19,688 bases of DNA from CAYQEC01 sp964569015 (GTDB lineage Bacteria > Actinomycetota > Acidimicrobiia > Spongiisociales > UBA5794), in contig CAZMSN010000035.1 in NCBI GenBank assembly GCA_964569015.1, forward strand, positions 1-19,688. Direction: 5' to 3'. This document shows positions 6,657 to 12,420 of this stretch, piece by piece (positions within the stretch are counted from its first letter, which is position 1; each line of letters begins with the position of its first letter). A program made the translations under genes and the position numbers. The notes beneath the pieces are model-generated. The model had not been told where the DNA came from. It worked only from the letters and a program-made list of their open reading frames with translations, and searched no databases.

Positions 6657-7238
6657 TCACATGGCCTCCACGGTGCGCTCCTGACCACTCAGAAGCCGGC
6701 GGATGTTGGGGGCGTGGCGAACGACCACCAGGAGCGCTGCGGCGGCGACCCAAAGCAGTGACCAGTCACGGTGCCCAAAGAGCGCGAAGCCGGGAACGTA
6801 CGCCACCATCGCAACCAGCGAAGCCAGCGACGCCATCTTGGTCACAGCGACCACAGCCGCCCACGCGGCCACCAGCATCAGACCGAACCACGGCTCCATC
6901 CAGATGGCGGCACCGAGAGCGGTGGCGACGCCGCGCCCTCCCCGGAATCGGTGCCAGATGGGAAAAGCGTGCCCGACCACCGCCGCCAGGCCACAGGCGA
7001 ATCCTCCGGCCTCACCGAGCCAGAGGTCGCCCAATCCGGCCGCCGCCATGCCCTTGACGACGTCACCGAGCATCACGGCGGCACCAGCCTTCTTGCCGAG
7101 TGTCCGCAGCACGTTCGAGGCGCCCGGATTGCCGCTTCCGTGGGTGTAGATGTCGACGCCGGCGAGCTGCGGCACGATCACGCCGAAATCGACACTCCCT
7201 ATGAGGTACGCGGCGGCGAGGGCGACAATGGTCTCCAA
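6657..7238 (-). CDS. plsY: Acyl-phosphate:glycerol-3-phosphate acyltransferase PlsY
   Basis: A 193-residue integral membrane enzyme that acylates glycerol-3-phosphate from acyl-phosphate, the first step of phospholipid synthesis in most bacteria. The three family motifs are present: HGSGNPGASNVLR (33-45), GHAFPIWHRFRGGRGVATALG (89-109) and RHAPNIRRLLSGQE near the C-terminus. About five membrane helices are visible. The first motif region reads GSVDFG where GS(I/V)PFG is usual. I place the start at a TTG (7238), because the protein then begins right before the first helix as in homologues and TAGACT lies 8 nt upstream (leaderless pattern). A GTG at 7343 would add 35 residues with no family counterpart. 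It may be the first gene of the moaC-like/mog unit. Confidence 0.92.
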   Translation of the reverse strand: METIVALAAAYLIGSVDFGVIVPQLAGVDIYTHGSGNPGASNVLRTLGKKAGAAVMLGDVVKGMAAAGLGDLWLGEAGGFACGLAAVVGHAFPIWHRFRGGRGVATALGAAIWMEPWFGLMLVAAWAAVVAVTKMASLASLVAMVAYVPGFALFGHRDWSLLWVAAAALLVVVRHAPNIRRLLSGQERTVEAM

Positions 7239-7246
7239 GAAGGCGA

Positions 7247-7252
7247 AGTCTA
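7247..7252 (-). promoter_or_regulatory. Candidate -10 box (TAGACT) of a leaderless plsY transcript
   Basis: TAGACT ends 8 nt before the proposed TTG start at 7238. No Shine-Dalgarno sequence is present, and the hexamer supports that start codon. Confidence 0.4.
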
Positions 7253-7438
7253 GGAGCGGGGACAGTCGGAGAGGCGCGATCCGAAACGCGGCGAAACAAC
7301 GCAGGGTGATCAAGAAAAGAACCGCGAGTGACCGACTCGTCACTACAATGATTAATGACGCAAAGTCAGTCACCGTATTGGGGGCGGTCGGATGGGGATC
7401 TTTCACAACTGGACTGTCCGAACCGACCCCAGTGGGCT

Positions 7439-7475
7439 GGCAACGTCTCTCCTGGATACCCGTCGGGTCGTTGCC
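7439..7475. repeat. Stem-loop with inner hairpin in the plsY/SAF intergenic region
   Basis: GGCAACG (7439-7445) pairs perfectly with CGTTGCC (7469-7475). Inside it ACCC-GTC-GGGT (7458-7468) forms a terminal hairpin, leaving one large asymmetric bulge. The heptamer GGATACC occurs inside the stem-loop (7454-7460) and again just after it (7481-7487). Confidence 0.45.
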
Positions 7476-7562
7476 TCGCCGGATACCGACCATGGGAGTC
7501 CCTGTGGTGCAGAGAGCACCTTGCTCACGGATCGGGGCTTGACTCCATGACACATCACAGTT

Positions 7563-7654
7563 CCCTCCCCGTGTTGCCGACCGCAAGTCCCCCACCATTC
7601 CCCCTGCTTGCGTGAGGCTCCCTCCCTCCTCGTGAGGGAGGGACACGGGGAGGG
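7563..7654. repeat. Nested inverted-repeat element able to fold as a three-way junction
   Basis: The outer arms CCCTCCCCGTG (7563-7573) and CACGGGGAGGG (7644-7654) are perfectly complementary over 11 bp. They enclose a 6-bp stem CGCAAG/CTTGCG (7582-7587/7607-7612) and a 10-bp perfect hairpin TCCCTCCCTC-ctcgt-GAGGGAGGGA (7619-7643). The last hairpin ends one base before the outer 3' arm, as in a stacked junction. It could be a REP/MITE-type intergenic repeat or a structured RNA; only one copy is visible here. Confidence 0.6.
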
Positions 7655-7686
7655 TCAGACCCCTTCTCCCGACGGCGGCGTTGCGG

Positions 7687-7692
7687 TACGTT
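7687..7692 (+). promoter_or_regulatory. Candidate -10 box (TACGTT) of a leaderless SAF-protein transcript
   Basis: TACGTT lies 7 nt before the GTG at 7700. TTCTCC (7664-7669) is a weak -35 candidate at 17 nt spacing. No Shine-Dalgarno sequence is present. Confidence 0.4.
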
Positions 7693-7699
7693 CATCGTC

Positions 7700-8212
7700 G
7701 TGTACTGGCTGCGCCGCCCCGCTCATCTTCGTTGGGCCGCCGCTGCCCTGTTTTTGGCCGTCGCCGCCTACGTCGACCTGAGCGCACCACCGACCAGCTC
7801 GCATCCTTTCGTGGCGATCGCGATCGCCAAGGGAACCGCCGTCGCACCCGGCGACATCGAGTGGCGGGAGGTTCCTGAGGGTCTCCTGCCCGCGCCCGGG
7901 TTGGATGGGGCAGTCGCCGCTCACGACCTCGAGCCCGGAGAACCGCTCCTGCCTTCCTCGGTGACGATCGCGCCACCGGTCCCGTCCGGCTGGTGGATGA
8001 TCTCGCTCCCGGTCCCCGTTCGTGCCGTGCCCGGAACTCCGATCCGGGCGGTGCTGCGAAGTGGAGCCACCGTGGCAGACGGCGTGCTGGTCGAGCCGGC
8101 CTCCCCCGATGACTACGACTCGATCGGCCTCGCCGCCTTCCCCGGCGACTCGGCTTCACAGGTGGCGTCAGCCGCGGCAGCCCACGACGTGGTACTCCTC
8201 ATCGCCCCGTGA
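7700..8212 (+). CDS. Membrane-anchored SAF-domain protein (CpaB/FlgA-like)
   Basis: A 170-residue protein with one N-terminal membrane helix (about 12-27) and an extracytoplasmic SAF domain: VAIAIAKGTAVAPGDIEWREVP (38-59), then the DLEPGEPLLPSSVT pattern typical of CpaB-type domains. A second, all-beta region follows to residue 170. CpaB proteins belong to Flp/Tad pilus assembly and FlgA to the flagellar P-ring, but no other pilus or flagellar gene lies here, so the role is unknown. The GTG at 7700 is the only sensible start, since the next in-frame ATG lies beyond residue 90. The leaderless -10 position supports it. uppP follows 36 bases later. Confidence 0.7.
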   Translation: MYWLRRPAHLRWAAAALFLAVAAYVDLSAPPTSSHPFVAIAIAKGTAVAPGDIEWREVPEGLLPAPGLDGAVAAHDLEPGEPLLPSSVTIAPPVPSGWWMISLPVPVRAVPGTPIRAVLRSGATVADGVLVEPASPDDYDSIGLAAFPGDSASQVASAAAAHDVVLLIAP

Positions 8213-8234
8213 CGACGAAACCCCGGCGCAGGGT

Positions 8235-8240
8235 TAATCT
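8235..8240 (+). promoter_or_regulatory. Candidate -10 box (TAATCT) of a leaderless uppP transcript
   Basis: TAATCT ends 8 nt before the uppP ATG at 8249, within the 36-base gap after the SAF gene. No Shine-Dalgarno sequence is present. The -35 region is poor, though GTGACG lies 20 nt upstream. Confidence 0.4.
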
Positions 8241-8248
8241 TCGCCGCC

Positions 8249-9007
8249 ATGCTCGAAGCCTCCTTCTGGGGTCTCATCCAGGGCCTCACCGAATTCCTCC
8301 CCGTCTCCTCCAGCGGCCACCTGGTGCTCGTACCCGCGCTGCTCGGAACTGAGCCCCCCGACCTGGCGACTTCAGCGATGCTCCATCTCGGGACGCTGCT
8401 GGCGGTGCTCGCCTACTTTCGCCGTGACCTGCTCGACATGATCCGCTTCACCGAGCAAGGCAAGCGCCTGCTGCGCCTGCTGGTGATCGGAACCATCCCG
8501 GCGGCGATCCTCGGGATCGCGTTCGAGGACTTCTTCGACCGGCTGTCGGAGACCCCGCGAGCCGTCGCCGTGGCGCTGATGGTGACCGGTGTGATGCTGC
8601 TCGCCACCAGAGCGATCGCACGGCGTACGAGGCAGGTCGAGGACTCCACCGATCGTGACGCCCTGCTGGTCGGGCTGAGCCAGGCTGTGGCCCTCGTGCC
8701 GGGGATCTCACGGTCGGGTGCCACCATCTCGACCGGGCTGTTGCGCGGCTTCGAGCGCGCCGAGGCAGCCCGCTACTCGTTCCTGCTGGGGATCCCGGCG
8801 ATCGCCGGAGCCGGGCTCTTCAAGGGAATCGAGCTGGCCGGGAACGAGGGCGGCATCGGCGCCGCGGTCTTCGTCGGGATGCTGGTGGCAGCCGTTTCCG
8901 GCTACGCCGCCATCGCCCTTCTGCTGGCGCTGATCCGGCGCATTGGGCTGGTTCCGTTCGGCGTCTACTGCGTGATTGCCGGGGCGGTGGCGTTGGCCGT
9001 CGTGTAG
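8249..9007 (+). CDS. uppP: Undecaprenyl-diphosphatase (bacitracin resistance protein)
   Basis: A 252-residue multi-pass membrane protein that dephosphorylates undecaprenyl pyrophosphate, recycling the lipid carrier for peptidoglycan and other envelope polymers. The first active-site motif QGLTEFLPVSSSGH spans 11-24 and the second, PGISRSGATI, spans 151-160. Both contain the expected Glu, Ser, Arg and His residues. The length is slightly below the usual 260-280, owing to a short loop region. About eight hydrophobic segments are visible. The start is unambiguous because the first motif begins at residue 11. Genes on either side (SAF protein and CapA-like lipoprotein) are also extracytoplasmic. 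Confidence 0.96.
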   Translation: MLEASFWGLIQGLTEFLPVSSSGHLVLVPALLGTEPPDLATSAMLHLGTLLAVLAYFRRDLLDMIRFTEQGKRLLRLLVIGTIPAAILGIAFEDFFDRLSETPRAVAVALMVTGVMLLATRAIARRTRQVEDSTDRDALLVGLSQAVALVPGISRSGATISTGLLRGFERAEAARYSFLLGIPAIAGAGLFKGIELAGNEGGIGAAVFVGMLVAAVSGYAAIALLLALIRRIGLVPFGVYCVIAGAVALAVV

Positions 9008-9013
9008 GAAAGC

Positions 9014-9041
9014 TTGCCTGGGATCGGCCCCCAGGTACGCT
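9014..9041 (+). promoter_or_regulatory. Candidate promoter (TTGCCT-16-TACGCT) of a leaderless capA-like transcript
   Basis: TTGCCT (9014-9019) and TACGCT (9036-9041) are 16 nt apart, and TACGCT lies 7 nt before the GTG at 9049. This is the most complete of the leaderless-type promoters in the window. Confidence 0.5.
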
Positions 9042-9048
9042 GATCGCC

Positions 9049-10200
9049 GTGCGTGCTCGATCCATCTCCATGGTCCGCCTCGTGCTCGGCGGGGCCACCC
9101 TGCTGGCGGTGGCGGCATGTAGTTCCTCGTCGTCGGCCGATTCTGAGGACACCATCGCCGCCGAGACCACCACCACGACCAGCGTGACCACCACCTCGAC
9201 GACGACCACGACAACCACCACTACGACCACGACAACCACAACGACCACAACCCTGCCGCCGATCGTGCTGGGCTTCGCCGGTGACACCTCCTTCACCCAC
9301 GGGCTCGACGGGCGCGATCCCCTCGGTGACGCCGCGGAGCTGCTGACCGGACCCGACCTGATGTTGGTCAATCTGGAGACCACCGTGGCGGAATCCAACG
9401 TCGGCTCGGCGGCGCCGAAGCGGTTCACGTTCAAGTCCCCACCCCGGTCTGTGGAGCTGCTCACCGCTGCTGGTGTCGACGGGGTGCAGCTCGCCAACAA
9501 CCACACCCTCGACTTCGGCACGCCGGCGCTGCTGCGCACCCTGGAGCTGCTCGACGAGGGCGCCGTGCCCTATGTCGGCGCAGGCGCCGACGCCAAAGCC
9601 GCCTATGCCCCGCGCTTCTTCGAGGTCGACGGGTGGACGATCGGCGTGGTGGCGTTCTCGCGTGTTCCGTGCGACTGGGCGGCTGCGGGCAACAACACCC
9701 GGCCGGAGGTCGCCTGGACTTGCGACGCCTTCGTCCCCGATACCCTGCCGGCAGTCGCCGAGGCAGTCGCCGGCGCCGACCTCACGGTGGTGATGGTCCA
9801 TTGGGGTATCGAGGGCGACCACTGCCCACAGCCATATCAGCGCGAGCTGGCCGAGGCCTGGGTGAAGCTCGGCGCCGATCTGATCATCGGTGGGCATCCC
9901 CACGTGCTCCAAGGGGTGGAGCGGATCGGGGATGCGTGGTTGGTGCACTCGACCGGGAACTTCGTTTTCCCCTCGGCCCGGTCCGCCAGCGCCATCACCG
10001 CCCTGTTCGAGTTCACCGTGTCGACCGAAGAGATCTCACTGCGGGTTCATCCGATGCGCATCGAGTCGGGCCGGCCCCGCCCCGCCACTGAAGCCGAGCG
10101 AGTCGCCACCCTCGCCGATCTGGCGTCGTGGTCGTTCGGGTTGACGTTCGATGAGGATGGAGTGGCGATACCGACCGACGACGAAGGGGCGTGCCGGTAA
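9049..10200 (+). CDS. CapA-family metallophosphoesterase-like lipoprotein with a poly-Thr linker
   Basis: A 383-residue secreted lipoprotein. It has a signal peptide with lipobox LAVAAC (C24), a Ser- and Thr-rich linker (25-69) including an almost pure Thr run (40-68), then a CapA-type calcineurin-like domain. Metal-site motifs appear in order: FAGDTSF (76-82), NLE (108-110), NNH (150-152), HWG (251-253), GGHPH (281-285) and STGNF (301-305). CapA-family proteins include poly-gamma-glutamate factors, but most members, including those beside envelope genes, have no known substrate. C208, C225 and C259 in the domain could form a disulfide. The GTG at 9049 is supported by the promoter position; an ATG at 9070 would still leave a signal peptide. 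No pgsB or pgsC partner is present, so polyglutamate synthesis is not implied. Confidence 0.88.
   Translation: MRARSISMVRLVLGGATLLAVAACSSSSSADSEDTIAAETTTTTSVTTTSTTTTTTTTTTTTTTTTTTLPPIVLGFAGDTSFTHGLDGRDPLGDAAELLTGPDLMLVNLETTVAESNVGSAAPKRFTFKSPPRSVELLTAAGVDGVQLANNHTLDFGTPALLRTLELLDEGAVPYVGAGADAKAAYAPRFFEVDGWTIGVVAFSRVPCDWAAAGNNTRPEVAWTCDAFVPDTLPAVAEAVAGADLTVVMVHWGIEGDHCPQPYQRELAEAWVKLGADLIIGGHPHVLQGVERIGDAWLVHSTGNFVFPSARSASAITALFEFTVSTEEISLRVHPMRIESGRPRPATEAERVATLADLASWSFGLTFDEDGVAIPTDDEGACR
9166..9252 (+). repeat. Thr-codon tract (ACN repeats) encoding the lipoprotein linker
   Basis: Twenty-nine successive codons are nearly all ACC, ACG or ACA, broken only by one Ser, one Val and one further Ser. 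The codon mix is irregular, so this is not a perfect microsatellite, but it is long enough to vary in length between strains. The encoded segment should be extended and may be O-glycosylated. Confidence 0.8.
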
Positions 10201-10282
10201 CACTCCGGTTTCGGCGGGACGACACCGGCCCACGATACTCACAGGTCGTGCCACATTGACGACGCCGGCGGCGAGAAGGCCC

Positions 10283-10705
10283 ATGGCCCTGTTCAGCAAG
10301 AAGCCGAGAGCCATCAAGCTCCAGCAGCTCGACGAGCTGGAGCCACTGTTGAAATCCGGCCGACCCGTGCTCCTCGACTTCTTCCAGGTCGGATGCCAGG
10401 CGTGCCAGGTGATGGACGGGATCATGAACGAGCTGGCCCGTGAGTATGGAGAGTCGGCGCACATCGTCAAGGTCGACGTCGCCAAGGTGCCGGGCGCCGT
10501 CCAGGCCTTCAAGATTCGCTCCACCCCTACCTTCGTGCTGCTCGGACGGCCTCCCGTCAAGAAGTCGAAGAAGAAGGCGGCGCGCCGTGAGGGACCGGCG
10601 ACCGAGGGCAGGATCACCTCCCGCTGGCGCACCTCCGGCCTGGTGAAGAAGGACCAACTCCAGCGTGTGCTCGAGTCCAACGGCGCGGTGCTGGCCGAAC
10701 CCTGA
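10283..10705 (+). CDS. Thioredoxin-like protein with a CQAC active site
   Basis: A 140-residue thioredoxin-fold protein without a signal peptide. VLLDFFQVGCQACQVMD (29-45) holds the C38-x-x-C41 pair in place of the standard CGPC, and the cis-proline follows as STPTF (80-84, P82). After the fourth strand a basic stretch, PPVKKSKKKAARR (90-102), and polar residues to about 118 replace the usual short turn before the last helix (VKKDQLQRVL). The predicted role is cytosolic thiol-disulfide exchange; the partner is unknown. The ATG at 10283 is preceded by GAGAAGG 3 nt upstream. An earlier in-frame start at 10151 would overlap the capA-like gene with unrelated sequence and is rejected. Confidence 0.8.
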   Translation: MALFSKKPRAIKLQQLDELEPLLKSGRPVLLDFFQVGCQACQVMDGIMNELAREYGESAHIVKVDVAKVPGAVQAFKIRSTPTFVLLGRPPVKKSKKKAARREGPATEGRITSRWRTSGLVKKDQLQRVLESNGAVLAEP

Positions 10706-10719
10706 GCACCCCTTTTCCC

Positions 10720-10915
10720 AACCCAGGGTTCGCAGTTCTGAAAACCCTACCTCACAGCCCACAGTTCACCACGAACAGAACCCAACCGCCGAACCGTGGG
10801 CCCGCAATCAGCAAAACCGTATACCCCAACCCTGGGTTCGCAGTTCTGAAAACCGTATACCCCAACCCTGGGTTCACAGTTCTGGAAACCGTATACCCCA
10901 ACCCTGGGTTGGCAG
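10720..10915. repeat. 36-bp tandem repeat array between convergent genes
   Basis: Five phased 36-bp units start at 10720, 10756, 10792, 10828 and 10864, and a partial sixth starts at 10900. A typical unit begins with the quasi-palindrome AACCCTGGGTT, has GCAGTTCTGAAAACC in the middle, and ends with GTATACCCC (GTATAC is a palindrome). Units 4 and 5 differ at two positions. Units 1 and 3 are diverged, and unit 2 keeps only about half the positions but exact phase. There are no spacers. The array lies between the thioredoxin-like stop (10705) and the HAD stop (10925). Confidence 0.9.
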
Positions 10916-10924
10916 CAGGGTCGC

Positions 10925-11875
10925 TCAGACGTGGCCGGGCGGCTTCTTGATCTGAGCGAAGGCCTGACGCCGGTTCTCGACGATCTCGTAGGCGATCTGC
11001 TCCAGGCTGTCCATCAGCCACAGGTAGGCGGCCTCTCCCGGCCGGTAGTCGGCCTCGGCCATGCCCTGGATCCGGCCCTGCTCCTGAAGCTCTTTGACCT
11101 GCTTGTGGTTGCTGCGCGGCTCGAGGTTGTACACGCCGAGCGTCTTACCCCCGTACTGATTCAAGATCGAGTAGACCGGCACGTCGCTGGGCCCATCGGC
11201 GATGTAGATCATGTTGCGCAGCGGCACCCGGCGTTGCGTCTCCGACATCCTGGCATTGACGTCGACGGTCGGGTTCTTGTTGACGCCCTTGTTGATCTCG
11301 AAGACCGCCCGGGTCTTGGAGGTGTGCCCGATCGGCTCCGCCACGTACTTGATGAGACCGTCTTCGCCGGGTACTGCGAGCCGGTCGAGATACCCGGGCG
11401 GCGCCGGGTGGGAGATGAAACTGTTGGCCCAGATCCCGTCGATGTAGCCGGCGACCGGGGAGCCTTCGATCATCGGGCGGATCCCGGTGGAGACGACGTA
11501 GTGCTCGACGGTGATTCCCTCAGCGGCGAACTCCGGGACCTCCTGCACGTGCGCCCGGCTCGCCTCGAAGAACTCCGGAATGCCGGGACAGGGCTCGAGC
11601 CGAGCGCCCAGCTCACGGAGCTTGGCGTTGGTGAGGTCGCCGAAGATCCCCGCTTCGACGTAGGTGAGGATGTGGATGAGGTATGCCATGTCGCGGCTGA
11701 TGACCTCGCCCTGGGAGCGGTGGTACTCGACGAGGCCTTCGACCTCCTGCCAGAACTGCGCCTCGTCGACGCCGTACTCATCGAAGATCGGGCCCTGCAT
11801 GTTGTCGGGGATCAGGGTGCGATCGAAGTCCCACAAGAAGGCGATGACGGTCTGAGTGTGCAGCGGGACAGGCAT
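10925..11875 (-). CDS. HAD-superfamily hydrolase (phosphatase-like)
   Basis: A 316-residue protein with the four HAD motifs: DFDRT (16-20, nucleophile D16 and acid D18), VST (128-130), a lysine in HTSK (K187), and IADGPSD (225-231) as the metal-binding acidic motif. A helical cap of about 100 residues lies between motifs I and II. These are cytosolic Mg-dependent phosphatases or phosphotransferases; the substrate cannot be inferred. The Arg after the second Asp of motif I and the length set it apart from small SerB-like members. The ATG at 11875 has TAGGCT 7 nt upstream and no Shine-Dalgarno. The unrecognised gene ends 39 bases upstream on the same strand. Confidence 0.82.
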   Translation of the reverse strand: MPVPLHTQTVIAFLWDFDRTLIPDNMQGPIFDEYGVDEAQFWQEVEGLVEYHRSQGEVISRDMAYLIHILTYVEAGIFGDLTNAKLRELGARLEPCPGIPEFFEASRAHVQEVPEFAAEGITVEHYVVSTGIRPMIEGSPVAGYIDGIWANSFISHPAPPGYLDRLAVPGEDGLIKYVAEPIGHTSKTRAVFEINKGVNKNPTVDVNARMSETQRRVPLRNMIYIADGPSDVPVYSILNQYGGKTLGVYNLEPRSNHKQVKELQEQGRIQGMAEADYRPGEAAYLWLMDSLEQIAYEIVENRRQAFAQIKKPPGHV

Positions 11876-11882
11876 CTCAGGA

Positions 11883-11888
11883 AGCCTA
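11883..11888 (-). promoter_or_regulatory. Candidate -10 box (TAGGCT) of a leaderless HAD-hydrolase transcript
   Basis: TAGGCT lies 7 nt before the ATG at 11875 within a 39-base gap after the upstream gene. It suggests this gene can be transcribed separately. Confidence 0.4.
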
Positions 11889-11914
11889 GGGCTTCGCGTT
11901 GCGGGCCGGTACAG

Positions 11915-12304
11915 CTAGGGAATCTCCCAGCACCCGAACTGGATGTCGTCGCCCTCCAGCCACCAAGGCTGGAGCCTGCAGGGCGCGCCGCGCAGCGCCT
12001 GGTGAGCCTCGCCGAGACGCTCGAGAGGCACCAGCGCCACGGTGTCCCATCCTCGCCCCGCCAGCGCCCATACGGCTGGGACCAGCACCTCGCAGTCCGG
12101 CTCGTAGTCGACCACCATCTCGACGAGCCGCTGGGCCCCGGCAACCACGCACAGCACCTCGGAGATCTCGGCCGGGAGGCGCCGATCGCACACTTCGGTC
12201 AACGGGACCTCGATTGCCCGATCATGATGCCCGGCATAAGAGTCGAGCGCGCTCGAGATGACCCGGTCGACGTTACGCAGTGCAGGCTGAACGGCCATTG
12301 CCAT
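11915..12304 (-). CDS. Hypothetical protein, family not recognised
   Basis: A 129-residue soluble, acidic protein that I do not recognise. It has no signal peptide and no membrane segment. It contains alternating helical and strand-like stretches (ISEVLCVVAGAQRLVEMVVDYEP, then WDTVALVPLERLGEAHQALRG) and ends in WWLEGDDIQFGCWEIP. Four cysteines are scattered and do not form an obvious metal site. It is supported as a real gene by a strong ribosome-binding site (AAGGGG, 5 nt before the ATG at 12304), a candidate -10 box upstream (TAAACT on the minus strand near 12340), and position between two confident genes. A second in-frame ATG lies at 12298. Function is unknown. Confidence 0.65.
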   Translation of the reverse strand: MAMAVQPALRNVDRVISSALDSYAGHHDRAIEVPLTEVCDRRLPAEISEVLCVVAGAQRLVEMVVDYEPDCEVLVPAVWALAGRGWDTVALVPLERLGEAHQALRGAPCRLQPWWLEGDDIQFGCWEIP

Positions 12305-12407
12305 GGTGTACCCCTTACTCCAAGAGTTACAGCCGTGTAGTTTACCAGGGGACCGCCCGCCCTGCCGGAAGCAGACGCTGAAACCCGTTGAACCGGTGAG
12401 CCCTGAG

Positions 12408-12413
12408 TAACCT
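12408..12413 (+). promoter_or_regulatory. Candidate -10 box (TAACCT) of a leaderless P-type ATPase transcript
   Basis: TAACCT lies 7 nt before the ATG at 12421, and no Shine-Dalgarno sequence is present. TTGAAC (12388-12393) resembles a -35 box but the spacing of 14 nt is short. Confidence 0.4.
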
Positions 12414-12420
12414 CGCTGAC

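Larger units (their letters stand above)
7239..7699. other. 461-base intergenic region between divergent genes, rich in inverted repeats
   Basis: I find no convincing gene here. Candidate leaderless promoters sit at both ends (7247-7252 minus, 7687-7692 plus), so the roughly 430 bases between are not the leader of either gene. The content is: an 18-bp inverted repeat AGTGAC-CGACTC-GTCACT (7327-7344) beside an AT-rich patch that includes TACAAT on the plus strand (7344-7349); a hairpin region (7439-7475); a small hairpin GGTGC-agaga-GCACC (7506-7520); and a nested three-stem element (7563-7654). Confidence 0.6.

Noticed and set aside
6649..6673. CCGTGG/CCACGG inverted repeat at the plsY stop codon
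   Set aside because: Only 6 bp with a 13-base loop, and partly coding. Too weak to call a terminator.
7357..7440. GACGCAAAG resembling part of a cyclic-di-GMP-I (GEMM) riboswitch
   Set aside because: The upstream half (the CACGCACAGGGCAAACC-like segment and GNRA loop) is absent and the expected downstream GCCGGGTTGCC block is only loosely matched. The flanking genes also appear leaderless.
10720..10915. Possible CRISPR array
   Set aside because: The units are 36 bp but directly abut one another. There are no spacers and no cas genes in the window.
10665..10955. Plus-strand frame encoding six 12-residue repeats (IPQPWVRSSENR type)
   Set aside because: A 36-bp repeat keeps any stop-free frame open automatically, and a second plus frame through the array is open too. 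There is no ribosome-binding site, and the proposed start lies inside the thioredoxin-like gene.
10931..12340. Plus-strand reading frame of 469 codons
   Set aside because: Antisense to the HAD hydrolase and the 129-residue gene. Its composition (runs of D, V, L, R) is that of a complementary-strand artefact.
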